Shown piece by piece: positions 1 through 11,487 of a stretch of 64,000 bases of DNA; position 1 is the stretch's first letter, and every line of letters starts with the position of its first letter. Made by a program: the position numbers and the translations under genes. The notes under the pieces are model-generated. The model was given only the letters and a program-made list of their open reading frames with translations. It was not told the origin of the DNA and searched no databases. The stretch is from Venturia oleaginea (Eukaryota > Ascomycota > Dothideomycetes > Venturiales > Venturiaceae), in assembly GCA_013176395.1 (NCBI GenBank), contig JABMLP010000030.1:124001-188000 (forward strand), in the 5' to 3' direction.

Positions 1-246
1 CCCTCGGTACGTACTATCGCCTTCTCCTCCATCCGCATCACAAGTCTGCTAGAGAAGAACGATGTAACCACATCTCGTAGTTTGCAGAGGGACCACAGGA
101 ACGCACCCTCGGACCACTCTTTGGCGAATGTTGTCTCCCCGCACCAAGGATGACGAGGATCAAAATAATCAGACTTCGGTAGTAGTTATACTAGTCAACC
201 GCCGTCCCATGTTTCTCCAAAGTTCTTTCTTTTCATTACTCTCACC
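1..246. other. 5' flank of the GH43 gene
   Basis: I see no open coding segment here. The stretch lies directly upstream of the GH43 start codon and presumably contains its promoter and 5' UTR. A pyrimidine-rich run sits just before the ATG. Confidence 0.4.
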
Positions 247-1621
247 ATGGTATTGATATCCTATCTTCTGGCCTTGTTACTTAATCTCGTTCCCATTGGC
301 GCTCAGAGCTCGGGAAATGGAACTTTTACGAATCCGATCTTGAATGCTGTCGGTGCTGACCCGTAGGTTTCCGCGGATTGTCCAGTTGAATGTTTTTGAT
401 GGTGATGAAGCTGATTTGGATCTAGTTGGGTTGTAAGCCATGGCGGATTTTATTGTATGTACTTCCGAATCGTGAGAGACGGATTCGAGATGCTCATGGA
501 AGCTAGACATGACATACACGACGAACGATAACATCACTTTACTAAGAAGCAAAATCCTAACGTACGTTTGAAAAGTCGATATCTCGCACACTCACTGACT
601 AACTTCGTCAAAGAAATTGGGACAATGCAGAGACCAAGCTCATCTTCAATCCGCCAGCGGGGTTCAATTATTCCACCAACCTATGGGCACCAGAGCTCCA
701 CCAAATCGACCAGAAATGGTATGTGATCTTCACAGCAGATCCCAACAGGGATTCGCCTATCCCGGAGGTTGATATGCTCTGTGACTTCAACTGTCCCGCG
801 GTGCAGCACCGCATGTACGTACTAGAGGGCATAGGCGAAGATCCTTGGACCACAAACTTCACATACAAAAGCGAACTAAACACATTTAATCAATTCGCAA
901 TCGACGGTACCTACTTTCAGCACAAGACAGGTATTAAATAAGAGACATCAAATCATGAATTATTTGTATCTTAACATTGGAACCAGGACTCTACCACATA
1001 TATTCATGTTGGTTCAGCGAGTACACAAGTTGGCCAGCAAACCTATGCATCACAAAAAGTGGGTATCATCCCCACCTCATTCCCAAGCATATCCACTAAC
1101 CCAAATCACCAGTGCAAAATCCCTACACTGTCAGCTCCACCCTCCCGGAGCGCAAAATAATCTCCTCGCCAACAAACCCATGGGAAAAAACCCCCAACAA
1201 CCGCACAACAAACGACCGCCTTTCCTCAAACGAAGGTCCCCAACAACTCACCAACCCATCCACAGGCCAACAATTCATCATCTACAGCGCCGCCCGATCC
1301 GATAATCGCAACTACTGCCTCGGCCAAATCGAACTGGTTGGCAACGACCCCATGGATCTCGCATCATGGAAGAAAAATAACGGCGGTTGTATCTTCTATC
1401 AGAATCCAGAGGTGGAAGCTTTCGGTGTTGGGCATGCGAGTTTTGTGAAGAGTCCTGATGGGAGGGAGGATTGGATTGTGTATCATGGGATGCGAGATCC
1501 GACGAATGGGTGGAGCGCGAGGACGATTCGGACGCAGAGGTTTGGGTGGAATGGGGATGGGAGTCCGATGTTTCCGAGGCCGGGGTATGGGCCTTATACT
1601 GTTCCTAGTGGGCAGTTGTGA
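247..1621 (+). CDS. Secreted glycoside hydrolase family 43 (exo-alpha-L-arabinofuranosidase type)
   Basis: Extracellular enzyme expected to release arabinose from plant arabinan or arabinoxylan. My model has six exons: 247-362, 426-454, 507-561, 614-930, 987-1058 and 1113-1621, giving 365 residues. All five introns are 52-63 nt, GT-AG, and restore a continuous family-like reading frame. Residues 1-20 are a hydrophobic signal peptide ending near GAQ. The GH43 five-blade propeller landmarks are visible: GADP with the catalytic base Asp38, the stretch YYMTYTTND, NLWAPELH, IDGTYF with the pKa-modulating Asp164, and NEGP with the general acid Glu near 237, followed by GVGHASFVKSPDG. The length fits a single-domain GH43 with no carbohydrate-binding module. 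A GH2 galactosidase remnant lies next door, which suggests an old plant cell wall degradation locus. The exact linkage specificity cannot be told from sequence. Confidence 0.9.
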
Positions 1622-1939
1622 GGTTGTTCGGACTTGGGCGAGGTGGTGATTGCGGAATCTTAATCATGGCAGAATCTTAATTAAATATTCTTCCCGGCGC
1701 ATTCAGTGATCAGCAGCCGAGCATGGAATGGTATGAAATAATTCTCTCGAACATTTACTCTAGGGATCCAAGAATGCTGGGATGGATAGGAGTTGACCGC
1801 CATTCTCCTAAATCTTCTGTAAGACCATCCATTCCAGCGCTTAATCCTCACACGTGCGCCCCGCCAACCATCGATCTCAAAGTCACACGCAAAAACCTCG
1901 CTTGGCAGGTAAAACGGTCAGCGCGAACCTATTAAAAGC
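1622..1939. other. Short gap between GH43 and GH2 remnant
   Basis: No supported gene. The stretch holds the GH43 3' end and possibly the eroded 3' end of the GH2 pseudogene that points toward it. Confidence 0.35.
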
Positions 1940-2440
1940 ATTCCAGGTAAAATTATAAAGCCATCGAAATCCTCAAAACCACCATTAACCGTCGCCACAA
2001 TCCCGCCACCATCTCCCCCGACTTCAAACGAGATCGCATTGCTCACTCTCCGTCAGTGCTATGATGTTCACGCTGTCAGAAACCCCGACACTGATGAAAG
2101 AGAGATCGAAACCATCGTCTTTTACGAACGCGCGATCTGCTCTCCCGTGTAGCTGTGTTGCTACAATTGCAGTCTTAATCATATCCGTTACCCACGGCCG
2201 ATCTTCCTTGTAAGTCTTGACGTGCAGCTCGCCTGGCTGATGAGTGTTTCGTCTCACCGGAAGCGGTAGGGGACCATTCTTCCTTCAAGTAACCTTGCCA
2301 AAATCCATTTAGGAAGAGCTCGGCTTCGTCGCTGGAAGTGTAAACATGTACTTGTGTGATTTTGCCCACGCGATCAGGCCATCCGACATCCAAACTTGAT
2401 CTCTTCGCGGCTGGGGTTGTTTCTGTGAATGTTTGCATTC
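1940..2440 (-). pseudogene. GH2 beta-galactosidase C-terminal fragment, decayed
   Basis: Reading the minus strand from about 2440 down gives three consecutive pieces of the C-terminal Ig-like region of a GH2 beta-galactosidase, each in a different frame. First comes WPDRVGKITQVHVYTSSDEA with AELFLNG. Then GELHVKTYKEDRPWVTDMIK and DDGFDLSFISVGV. Then SNAISFEVGG with GGIVATVNGG near 1990-2035. At least two frameshifts separate them. No catalytic TIM-barrel part is present nearby; only about 160 codons of the expected several hundred remain. A weak trace reading as LFNILPG occurs just upstream (about 2445-2460). I conclude it is a 5'-truncated relic and makes no functional enzyme. It lies tail to tail with the intact GH43 gene. 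Confidence 0.7.
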
Positions 2441-3588
2441 CCAGGCAAGATATTAAATAGCAGGGACGCGGAAGAAACTCAACTTGGGCAAGAGAGAAAC
2501 ATGTTGTCTTCCTCTTCTGCCGTGATCATGTCCCAGCTCGAGGTATAGAAGTTCACAGCTCTCAAGTATGGGGCTATGCCGTGCTTCGTACGGCAAGCTC
2601 AAGTCCTTAGATTGCACAAGTTCCACCTCGTCGTCCCTCGGTTTGAGAAGATGACGATGGAGGGCTATGATGATGATGATGAGTGCAATACGAAGGTGGA
2701 TAAGGCGGGATGACTTAGCAGCAACGCGACCATTAGCCTAAGCTATGAACCCCATAGAATAACCTTGGGTCTCTGCGCAAATGCCAGCCACAGAAAGAAT
2801 AGTTACTAGGACTCAGCCGCATAGGCAGTCCGCAAGGCTTGGATTGGAGCGCAAGTTGCAGCATGTCGTGCTTCATCCTGCTCGAGGGGTTATGTTCCTC
2901 TAGTATGCGCACCAATCTAATGCGCGACTTGTTAACTAGACACCATCAACGTCTCGATTGAATCATCTAGTACATGTTTCTAGATAGTTCCATGTAAGAT
3001 TACCTTGGAAAGAATCTTCAAATGTTCATCGTCAAAACCATACCCGCATACTCCGGTGTACGCGGGTTTTGTTTTAGCGATCAACATCTATTAACTCTTG
3101 TTCCTTCGCATACCGAATGAAATATGCGGTGTGCGGGTGTTGTTTTGGTAGACGGTTACGGTGGTCGAATGGCGCGGATGGAGGGATATAGAGCTCCTCA
3201 TCATGGATTTGAGGTCCACGGTGATGGTGAGTGTTGTGGATTGAATGCGATACTCATGGAAGATTGACGTAGATGATGAGTGTCGTGGGAGAAATGAGCA
3301 TGAAGATAGAGAGGAAGGGTAGAGTTGTGGCATCTCGCGACTTGTCGTGTGGCCGTGTGCTGCAATCGGAAGGCTTACTAACTAACCATAGTCACATTTT
3401 CGTTCGCTGAGCTGTCAACCACAACATCCCCGAGTAGTTGGTATACTCTGCCAGAATATACCTAAATTCTCATTCTTCTTGAACTACATAGTGCGGTACT
3501 ATCGCGTATCATATTGCTCGCTCGATTCTACGAGGCTGAGTGCTTTCCCCGGACACTCTCAACCCTAGCATACATAACCCCCATCTCA
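2441..3588. other. Gene-free spacer
   Basis: Only short unsupported frames occur. There is a short GAT/ATG-type trinucleotide run around 2665-2685. Nothing else is recognised. The right end would be the upstream flank of the ammonia-lyase relic. Confidence 0.35.
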
Positions 3589-4735
3589 ATGACGATAGAA
3601 CACATCAAAAATCCCTCCGCAAGAAATTGGAAATGCACCAACAATCTCGATGCCGCCATTCTACCCTTCCACCAGGCTCTACCCGACTACGCCATAACCC
3701 CCCCTCACGCCTCTAAAAGATCTGGCAAAAGAGCTAGGTGTGCAACACATCTTCATCAAAGACGAAGGCACTCGATTCGGTCTCCCTGCATTCAAGATTC
3801 TAGGGGCATCGTGGGCGGTATACCGTGCCATTTAAGCTGAGACGGGTCACCCGACAACGACATCGCTAGAAGAATTATCGGAAATTGCAAATAGGAAGGG
3901 TATCAAAGTCGTCGCTGCATCCGAGGGAAATTGGGGTCGGGCTGTTGCTAGGACGGGGAGGTATCTTGGGATTAAGGTTACTGTTTATGTTCCTCGGTCT
4001 ATGGATGGCGTGACGCGAGATAAGATTCGAAGTGAAGGTGCTGAGGTTGTAGTTCATAAAGGCGAGTATGACGATTGCCTCCTCACTTGCCGAGAAGTTT
4101 CGAGGGAAACGGGTGCTCTTCTCATTCTGGATACGAGTTTTGAAGGGTACACGGAGATACCGCAGGTGAGATGGTCCTGATATCTTACAAGTCGATAGCT
4201 CTGATAGATCTAGTGGGTAACAGATGGTTACTCCTCCATGCTCGAAGAAGTGGATTCGCAACTGCAAGCTGCGATTAACAGACCGGCTACCCACGCAATC
4301 GCTTCCGTTGGTGTTGGATCCTGGGCTCATGCCGTGGTGGCTCACTATAAATCTAAAAGTCCGACTGCGGTAGTTGCAACCGTGGAGCCCAAAACAGCGA
4401 ATTGTCTCGCCACTTCTCTCGAGGCTGGCAGAATAGTCTCGGTGAAGACGGACGTCACCATTATGAATGGGATGAACTGCGAAACAGTGTCTGACATTGC
4501 TTGGCCGTATCTGCGAGACGGTGTCGATGCAAGCGTTACGATCAGTGAAATGCAGGCTCACGAAGCCGTTATGTATCTCAAAGCACACGGCGTAGATGCT
4601 GGACCTTGTGGAGCGGCACCACCTGCCGCACTGAGGCGGTTAAAAGCGTTGGACTGGCTTGGGCTTGGGCCTGACAGCGTGGTGGTGCTCTATTGCACGG
4701 AGGCCGCAAGAGAATACAAGGAGCCGAATGAGTGA
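3589..4735 (+). pseudogene. Diaminopropionate ammonia-lyase-like PLP enzyme, broken
   Basis: Family members are fold-type II PLP enzymes that deaminate 2,3-diaminopropionate to pyruvate and ammonia. The best start is the ATG at 3589. Exons are 3589-4165 and 4214-4735, with a 48-nt GT-AG intron that joins EGYTEIPQ to WVTDGYSSML. Recognisable motifs are the PLP-lysine region RFGLPAFKILGAS, then VVAASEGNWGRAVA, VPRSMDGVTRDKIRSEGAEV, VGVGSWAHAV and GPCGAAPPAAL. Two lesions break it. A frameshift occurs in a seven-C run at 3698-3704, and an in-frame TAA at 3833-3835 falls where the flanking frame reads VYRAI, stop, AETGHPT. The rest reads cleanly, so inactivation looks recent. An assembly error could explain the homopolymer shift but not both lesions. 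Confidence 0.75.
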
Positions 4736-4859
4736 GACTTCTATGGGTATAACGAACGAACGAAATGCGACGCCCGTGAGGCGATCCAGCGCCTGCCTGG
4801 TAGTCACGCCATATTACTCCACAGCACAGATAGCATCTTCGAGGGCCCAAAACACCACA

Positions 4860-6120
4860 TCAAGATCTCCGCGAAGACTGACTCCCGTACCCCTTCCTCC
4901 GCAACAACATCTCCTCACTGTGCGGATCCATCAACCCCGTCCGACTCAGATGTCTCACAAGTCCGTCCTCTCCTTCCTCATGCTGCGCATGCCCAAGCGC
5001 AATCTTATCCAAACTATCCCTAAACACCAACTCGTAAAAGCACGTCGCAAAAATCGTGGCGGGGATGTTGACGAAGATCGCGATCCACCAATAGGACATA
5101 TACGTGAAGGCTTCGGATCCATAAAGCAACGTGGCGAGAAGACGGCATCCGAGATCTCGGGCAAGGTTGGTACTGATGGTTATATTTGCGAAACCCCAAA
5201 TCATGAGGCTATAAGCGAGACCGATGACGAAAGGCGCAACGCTGGTAGAGATGAAGGGGTTGGATGGATCCAAGACGGCCCAGATGGTGAAGCCCTCTGG
5301 AATGTCAGGTCAGCTTCATTTTTATGTGGAGGTGGGAATGGGATGGGAATGGGGGCCTCAAACAGCATACAATAAACGCATCCACGAAGAACTCAATCAG
5401 AACCAACCATCCCATATGCGTCTGGTTACCATGCGGGTACGACGTAAAGATACTAGCCGGACTACCCATGAAAACATCCGGCATCCCTAGTTTCTCCAAG
5501 CCTAGCCTGTACACCTCGATTTGTTCGTGGTATTGACCGTACAATATCAGTGCTGCGAAGAAGGCACCTGCGACTTGGGCAAAGATGTAGTAGGGCACTT
5601 TTCTCCATGGGAATCCTGACCATATGGCATAGCAAATTGTAATCGAGGGATTGAAATGTCCCCCAGATGTCCCCGCACAGCAAATAATCCCAAGAGCAAC
5701 ACCTAACCCATACGCCAGCCCGATGGTAAGTATAGACCCATACGCCGGATTCTCCTTGTGCAAAATAAAGGCCGCTGTTGCTGCGATCCCGGGATACACT
5801 GTGTGAGTAAGACAGGATTAGTACGCAACATCTCCCCCAACCACCAAAAGAAAAGAAATAATCAAAAAGGTAAACAGGAAAGGAAACTTGAGGAACATAC
5901 CGTAAAAGAATACACCGGTGGCCTCAGCAAGCATCTCCCTCAACCATGTCGGCCGCCTATGCTCCAAATTCAACCTCGTCTGCGTAACAGGCCCAGCCGA
6001 AAAAATATGCCGCGTAAGATGTTTCCGCAGCGCATCGGTCATGGCCACATCGGGCGGCGGAGCCATATGCATTTGCGTATTCGGCATCGAGCGAGAGTCA
6101 AACGACTCATGGGAAGACAT
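4860..6120 (-). CDS. Aquaporin / MIP-family channel with NPS and NLA boxes
   Basis: Six-helix membrane channel expected to pass water and possibly glycerol or other small solutes. Exons on the minus strand are 5901-6120, 5371-5798 and 4860-5294. Introns of 102 and 76 nt have GT-AG borders, and the product is 360 residues. The cytoplasmic N-terminus is long (about 70 residues) and ends in LREMLAEATGVFFY, a typical MIP helix-1 entry. The first half-helix is SGGHFNPSITI (NPS at about 123-125). The second is ITISTNLARDLG (NLA at about 259-261), where classical channels have NPA. Between them are the expected helices, for example LTIGLAYGLGVALGI and FAQVAGAFFAALILYGQY. The C-terminal tail after the last helix is charged. 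Pore selectivity cannot be assigned with these altered boxes. The gene converges tail to tail on the ammonia-lyase relic. Confidence 0.88.
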
Positions 6121-8005
6121 TGGCGCGTTTTTTTTTGTTTGTTTGCGATAGATGGATGGGTGGATGGGTTGGACCTATATACCTGGAATAGGTACCGTAT
6201 GTGGCGGGGTGACGTTAAGAAGAAGCGGGATGAGAACGACGTGAGAAGCAAAGAATGCCTCGTGTGGGGATCTGAGATCCTCTGCCGTTCCGTTGGAACT
6301 ATGGAGCTCCGGTTCTCGGGGTGGGTGAAACAGCCTAGGTTTTTTTTTCTTCTTTCCTTTTCTTTTCTTTTGGCGAGGGTGGGATTGGGGGTTCTTGTAA
6401 TGAGATGGGTTGGTGAATGTGAATGGATGTAAGGGGGTTGGTTCCTTCAGGATCCTACTTATTGAATGAGACAGGAATTGGGGAATTGAGGAATGGGATT
6501 GGGGGATGGCTTGGTTCTAACCCAGTGCTTGGACCCTTTGGTCCCAAGCACGCAGTAAAGATATCTTACAACGTTGCTCCTCGAGGTTGTTTGCTGATCT
6601 CCAGTGTTATCCGCACGGGAATTGTGTCCCAATACGGATTAGGGCGGGGGCAACATGTAATTAACAGCGGCCAGATAGGACGCGACGGGCACTAGACCGT
6701 AGTAGGAGACCGCGAGGCTGTCATCGATAATCCCGATAATGATTGGAGATAATGCAGGAAGCTCGCTTGATATCTCCGTCCGTTACCGCTTACGACAACC
6801 TCAATCGCCATAAATCGCACGCAGCCTCATTTCTGTTCCCCTTCTCTCTACAGGTTTAAATAGACAAGAAGCTCCCTTCATTATAAGTCCCTGAGCCTTG
6901 GCCTTGGCCGTTCCGAACAACTTCACCGACTATCGCGCACATCAAAATTCAAAAATAATATGTAAGCCCCGATTGCTGAAGCCGTGCCCGTTCCATCCTG
7001 AAGCACCCTCTTCTTACCTCCAACTTTTTGCTGATCCTCCCGGTTTTAGCGAGGTCGACAGGGATCTACAACCTTGAATAATATCCGAGACGAGTATCAT
7101 CTGAAGCGCTAATACCGGGTGCCTCGTTCCTCGCGACCCCACGACATGTTGGAAGCTTGGGATGGGCGAATGCCATGGAGCTGAAGGCTGGGACCGTATA
7201 TTTTTCGCAAAGTCGCACAAGTTGCAGGGATACGCACCGACTTCTGTCATATACTAGACCTACTATTTAGACCGAAGCGATCGCCTTTGGATTTCCCACA
7301 CACAGTTCAAACAAAGTCGGTGCGTATTTATTTCTGTAACTGATGTGATGTTTGGCCGGTGCCCGGAATATTCGGTATGATAGTACCGAGTGTGGAGATA
7401 ATATCGAGCCTTTACGTGTACCCCGCCCACCACTGCTGATATTGCCATGGAGGTGGGAATGAGACCAGGTCTCTACACCTGGAAACCGGGAAATCTCTAC
7501 ATCACCACTCCGAATTGGGCTGCTGCTGCTGATGGGAAAGCAGCACTGTCCGTCATGGATGTTGCCCAAATCCTTTCCACACCTCTAGACACCAACTTGT
7601 GAGCGGGTGTTGATAGCGAAAAACATACCATCTTTTTTCCTTGGCCTTGGCAGGAACAGCCGTCGTACCTGGAGCGCAGTATGGCCCAGCTTACCTCGCG
7701 ACTGGGAGAAAGATATCAATCTATCTGTGACAGCCAATAGTGGGCCATAACACATCAACGTGAGCATCAACAATGTCTCATCGACTCGAATACACTTGAC
7801 CAATCGGAGATTTTTTTTCTAGGCAAAACGTGCAGATTATTGCGCGACTTCAAGGCAGGCCTGTAGAGATCACTTCCTGCCCTTTAACAGGCATTCGGGT
7901 AATAGGTACACGTTTTCGCCTAATCCCCATTCATAATGTCTCCCCATACTACACAATCATAATGGTAATAATCAGGTTCCAGCAAACTATATGATGTTAG
8001 CATTT
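6121..8005. other. Spacer between aquaporin and chitin synthase genes
   Basis: The left part is the aquaporin promoter side and has several T-rich and CT-rich tracts (6128-6138, 6340-6375). Several 60-100 codon frames exist around 7000-7800, but none shows a recognisable family, a signal peptide or paired splice sites. I annotate no gene. Confidence 0.4.
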
Positions 8006-10682
8006 TTAAATCCTCCAATCAGCAATTTGGGAATATACCTTTCTATGGATCAAGAACCAAACCGAGCCAACAAATCTGAACGCACTAAGTCCCGCTACAC
8101 TCCATAGAATGATGTAGAGATAAAGGTCAGAATTCTTGCGTTGTGCCTCTTCCTCGCTGGTTTTCGTCTTCGCGATAATCCCAACACTACCTGCTTTCAA
8201 CACCAAAGTGATCAACGACAAATTGCTGAAAATCCACGCCATCACAATCCAGCTGCGCACAGAAGCGTAATAGAATTTCTTGACATCTTCGTCGCTCGTC
8301 TTTGACTCTTCTTCTTTGCGGGCCTCAGCAAGGACCTCGAGCTCTTTCTTGTACTGGGCATCTGGATCGGATGGAAGCTCCACACCTGCTTTGCCATCTT
8401 TGCCGGAGGCGACTGAGCCACCTCCTGGTGCATCGGTGGCGCCTTTGGTTCCCCCTACTATATTATTAGCAAAGAAATCGAAGGCTTTGAGAGGGTGGGC
8501 TTGCATGATAAATCGTGAGTATTGCACAAAGCATACACATTGAGCACGTTGATATAAGTCGGAGTCAACAACAGATATTGTAAGAACGAGGTAAACATAT
8601 GCCACGCATCGAAGAAGAGGAACGATACCACGAACCACAAGACGTAGGTGGAAAGCATGGAGAGGATAAGCGTCGCAAAGGTCTTGTTTCTTAGCAGATC
8701 GCTAATTTTGAAGCCATACTTGATCTCTGATTGGGCCGACTTGACGCTGAGATAAATAGTGGCGAAAATGAGGTAACTGAAGTGATGAGTTAGAAGTGCG
8801 TGTGGACTAGTAGTCGTGGGTGAACTCACGTCATCACGATCGCCCAATATATGGTCACCCCAACGTAGACTTTCTTGGTTCCTTTTGGCGTGTTACCCAA
8901 GGCAAGAATGAAGCAAGCGATGAGGCAGATGACATAAGACCACTCGAAGAAAACCGATAGTACCAGTCCTGCCTTGCCTAACAGAGCTGGGTCACCGAGC
9001 GAGCCGACAAGAATCTTGAAGACTAAGTAAAAGTTGCCCTGCAACAATCAGTATCTCACTCGGAGCAGAGTAATCGATATCTCTGCAAGGAAAACACTCA
9101 CCAATGCGAACCACGCAAAGATCATACTGATGACTTGGTAGATTACTTCGATCTGCAGCATACACTTTCGAATAAATCCGTGGCCAGACTGCCAAATCTT
9201 CCAGAAGTGCACCGCGGTGTACACAGCTGCGAAAAGGCTACCGTTTAGCCATCGACGACGTGTTGGGCTCAAGACATCTGCCAAAGGCTTGGAAGAACCA
9301 GCGATGTGAATTGATCTTTTGCGCATTCTTTTGCTTCAGGCAAAACAGCAACTGAACCGGAGTATTGCCTTTCTGGACGGACACTGTCTCGCCTCTCATT
9401 ACTGGTTCCATTTGCGTTGTGTACTAAAAATGTTAGTGAGATTTAACGACAAACAAATGGATGGATAGAGACCAAGGATTCTCGGTCGCTTCGAAGCCAG
9501 ATTGAAGTTCCCTCGTCAAGATCAACAGCCCGAGGTTCCTGACAGCGTTGTAATTGAGCATTGTCAGCCATTGCAGCTTCGACCTTATGCCGAAGGCGAC
9601 AAGCTTGATTCGTAACCCTCATTACTCAGAGTATGGACCCAGTATGTATTTCTGTGCAATAGTCTTGCTTGATGAGAACATACCTCGAATACATGAGCCT
9701 CGGTATGAAGCTTGTTGATCTTAGCTTTAGCAATGCCCTGTTGGAAAACACCTAGACCAGCGAGAAGGGCTGCCGAACGGGGGTTAATCATCGCAATTCC
9801 ATCACTGACAATACACACCACTATTCTTTTCCAGGCATTGGCACCCCACATCGTGCTTTCCTTCAAGCTCTCCATGTAGTTGACATTCTGGAATATCCCT
9901 ACTAATGTTCTCGCAAGCAGCACATCGTCTTCATTATACATGGTGACAACAATGAAGAGCTCGACTTTTCTCGGTTGTTGATATAATTTTTGGCGCAGAG
10001 TGAAGCGGTTGTCAAGGAAATCGGCAGGGTCACAAGTTGCGGCTGAATATCTCATGTGTGTAGATTCACGAGGCTTTTCACCCCCAGTGGCCAACTGTTT
10101 GACCAATTTTGATGGTACCAGACAATCCAGAACCAGGTTGCCTTTGAATAAGGGGACATATTGAATAGTGGCCCATTTCGGGACTTGCACTGTCAGTGTC
10201 ACCAAAGAGTTGCTATGATGATGATCTAGCATTGGTCTGGTATCATCGTCGTCATAGTAGACTGGATCTACTTCTCCTTCTGGATATGAATCATAATGCT
10301 GGTGAACCCGATGCTCTGGAATGTTCTGAAATGTTGACTCGTATGCTTCTCTCAGTCCATAAGAGTAAGCTAAATTATCAACGGAGTACTATCAATCACT
10401 TAATTTATGCTTTTCATCCATCCAAGTTACTCACGGTTGGCTGGGCTGCGAGTCGATCGCGGGTATCCATGTAGGTATGTTGCCCATCTGTAGCAAAATC
10501 CTCATGACTGGGCATATGCTGAAGTGGCACCGCATCAGGCCGGTCGTAGCGATTTGGAGTGTCTTCATCGTAGCGACCGCTCTCTCCTATGAACACGCAG
10601 GTCAGCTGCTGTGGTAATACAATATCTTCACAGCTGAAGGCGTTCAGGAACAACACTCACCGATGCGAGAATACCTGGACAT
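8006..10682 (-). pseudogene. Chitin synthase (class I/III-like) lacking its catalytic core
   Basis: Chitin synthases polymerise UDP-GlcNAc at the plasma membrane. Minus-strand exons: 10661-10682, 10435-10586, 9684-10388, two segments in 9102-9423, 8830-9038, 8505-8776 and 8006-8454. The N-terminal half is well kept: HMRYSAATCDPADF, ELFIVVTMYNEDD, RIVVCIVSDG, then YTTQMEP and [17 protein letters not shown]. Directly after LEPN (about 9261) the sequence jumps, with a +1 frame change, to [14 protein letters not shown] and the C-terminal membrane helices. The missing block (roughly 150-200 residues by family knowledge) normally holds DAGTKPG, EDRIL and the Q of QRRRW, which are essential for catalysis. 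The C-terminal half is clean, with [20 protein letters not shown] and NTHDLS/WGTKG split by a GC-AG intron (8455-8504). The start is tentative. I infer a deletion allele unable to make chitin. Confidence 0.85.
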
Positions 10683-11487
10683 ATTGGGCGTATAAGCGTC
10701 TTAATCGTAATCGTTTTACTCAGTACTGACGTGATGGGGGGAACGATTAACTTTGAGGTAAGCATCGTGGTCTCCTTTCACGAATCTATATTTGGCCACA
10801 AAGTTGTCAGCCTCCTCCTGTGGCATGTTACACACAGGGCTTAGATAGGGTGCGAAAAGAGTCGGCCAAGGAAGGTTTTGGAACGCGAGCTGAGCTTGAA
10901 TGACCAATCAAGAGTTGACGAGTTGAGAAATTGCTTGACTGAGAGAACAGGCGAGTCTAGAGGCGCGGGGTGATGAGAAGAAGATATGTCCGGTGAGAAA
11001 ATGCAGAGTTGTTTTTTGGCTTGCGGCTGAGGAGGGCCATCATTCGTGCAGTTGTACACAATGAGAATTGTTCATTCTAGCCCAAGAGTTCAACTCTTTC
11101 AGTTTCGGCCGACCATGTAAGCGAGAGCCTCTCTAGTCTGCAGACATTTGGACTCATGCATATAATTGCCGTCCGGATGGTTGCCCGCATATGTGCACTC
11201 AAATTCCCAAAACACCATCGCACAGAATCATCAGCTATTTTTCAGGCATTCGAGAAGGCCTACGAGGGATGGAGCGAGGAATCAGACTTTACGGATCATC
11301 TGAGTCAAGTCCGGATGAGAGGTCCGCTCAATGGAAGTACCAGGGGAATTAAAATGGATGTCGGCAAAACTGGTCTTAACAAGACGCTGTCAGTCAAGCC
11401 ATGGAATTTTGGGTATTCTCTCCACACATTACTCCGCCCGTGTCCCCCACTCCCCACCATCTCAAGTTCCTTAACACACTTTGTCTT
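10683..11487. other. Upstream of chitin synthase relic; no gene called
   Basis: A minus-strand open stretch at about 10716-10840 (starting MPQEEADNFVAKYR) could be an unrecognised 5' exon of the chitin synthase gene, but I could not find a consistent splice pair. The remainder has no supported gene. Confidence 0.3.

Noticed and set aside
3875..4588. 237-codon minus-strand frame
   Set aside because: Antisense to the ammonia-lyase relic, whose PLP motifs are on the plus strand.
7267..7600. Overlapping 100-codon and 51-codon frames
   Set aside because: No family resemblance, no splice partners and no signal peptide; treated as non-coding.
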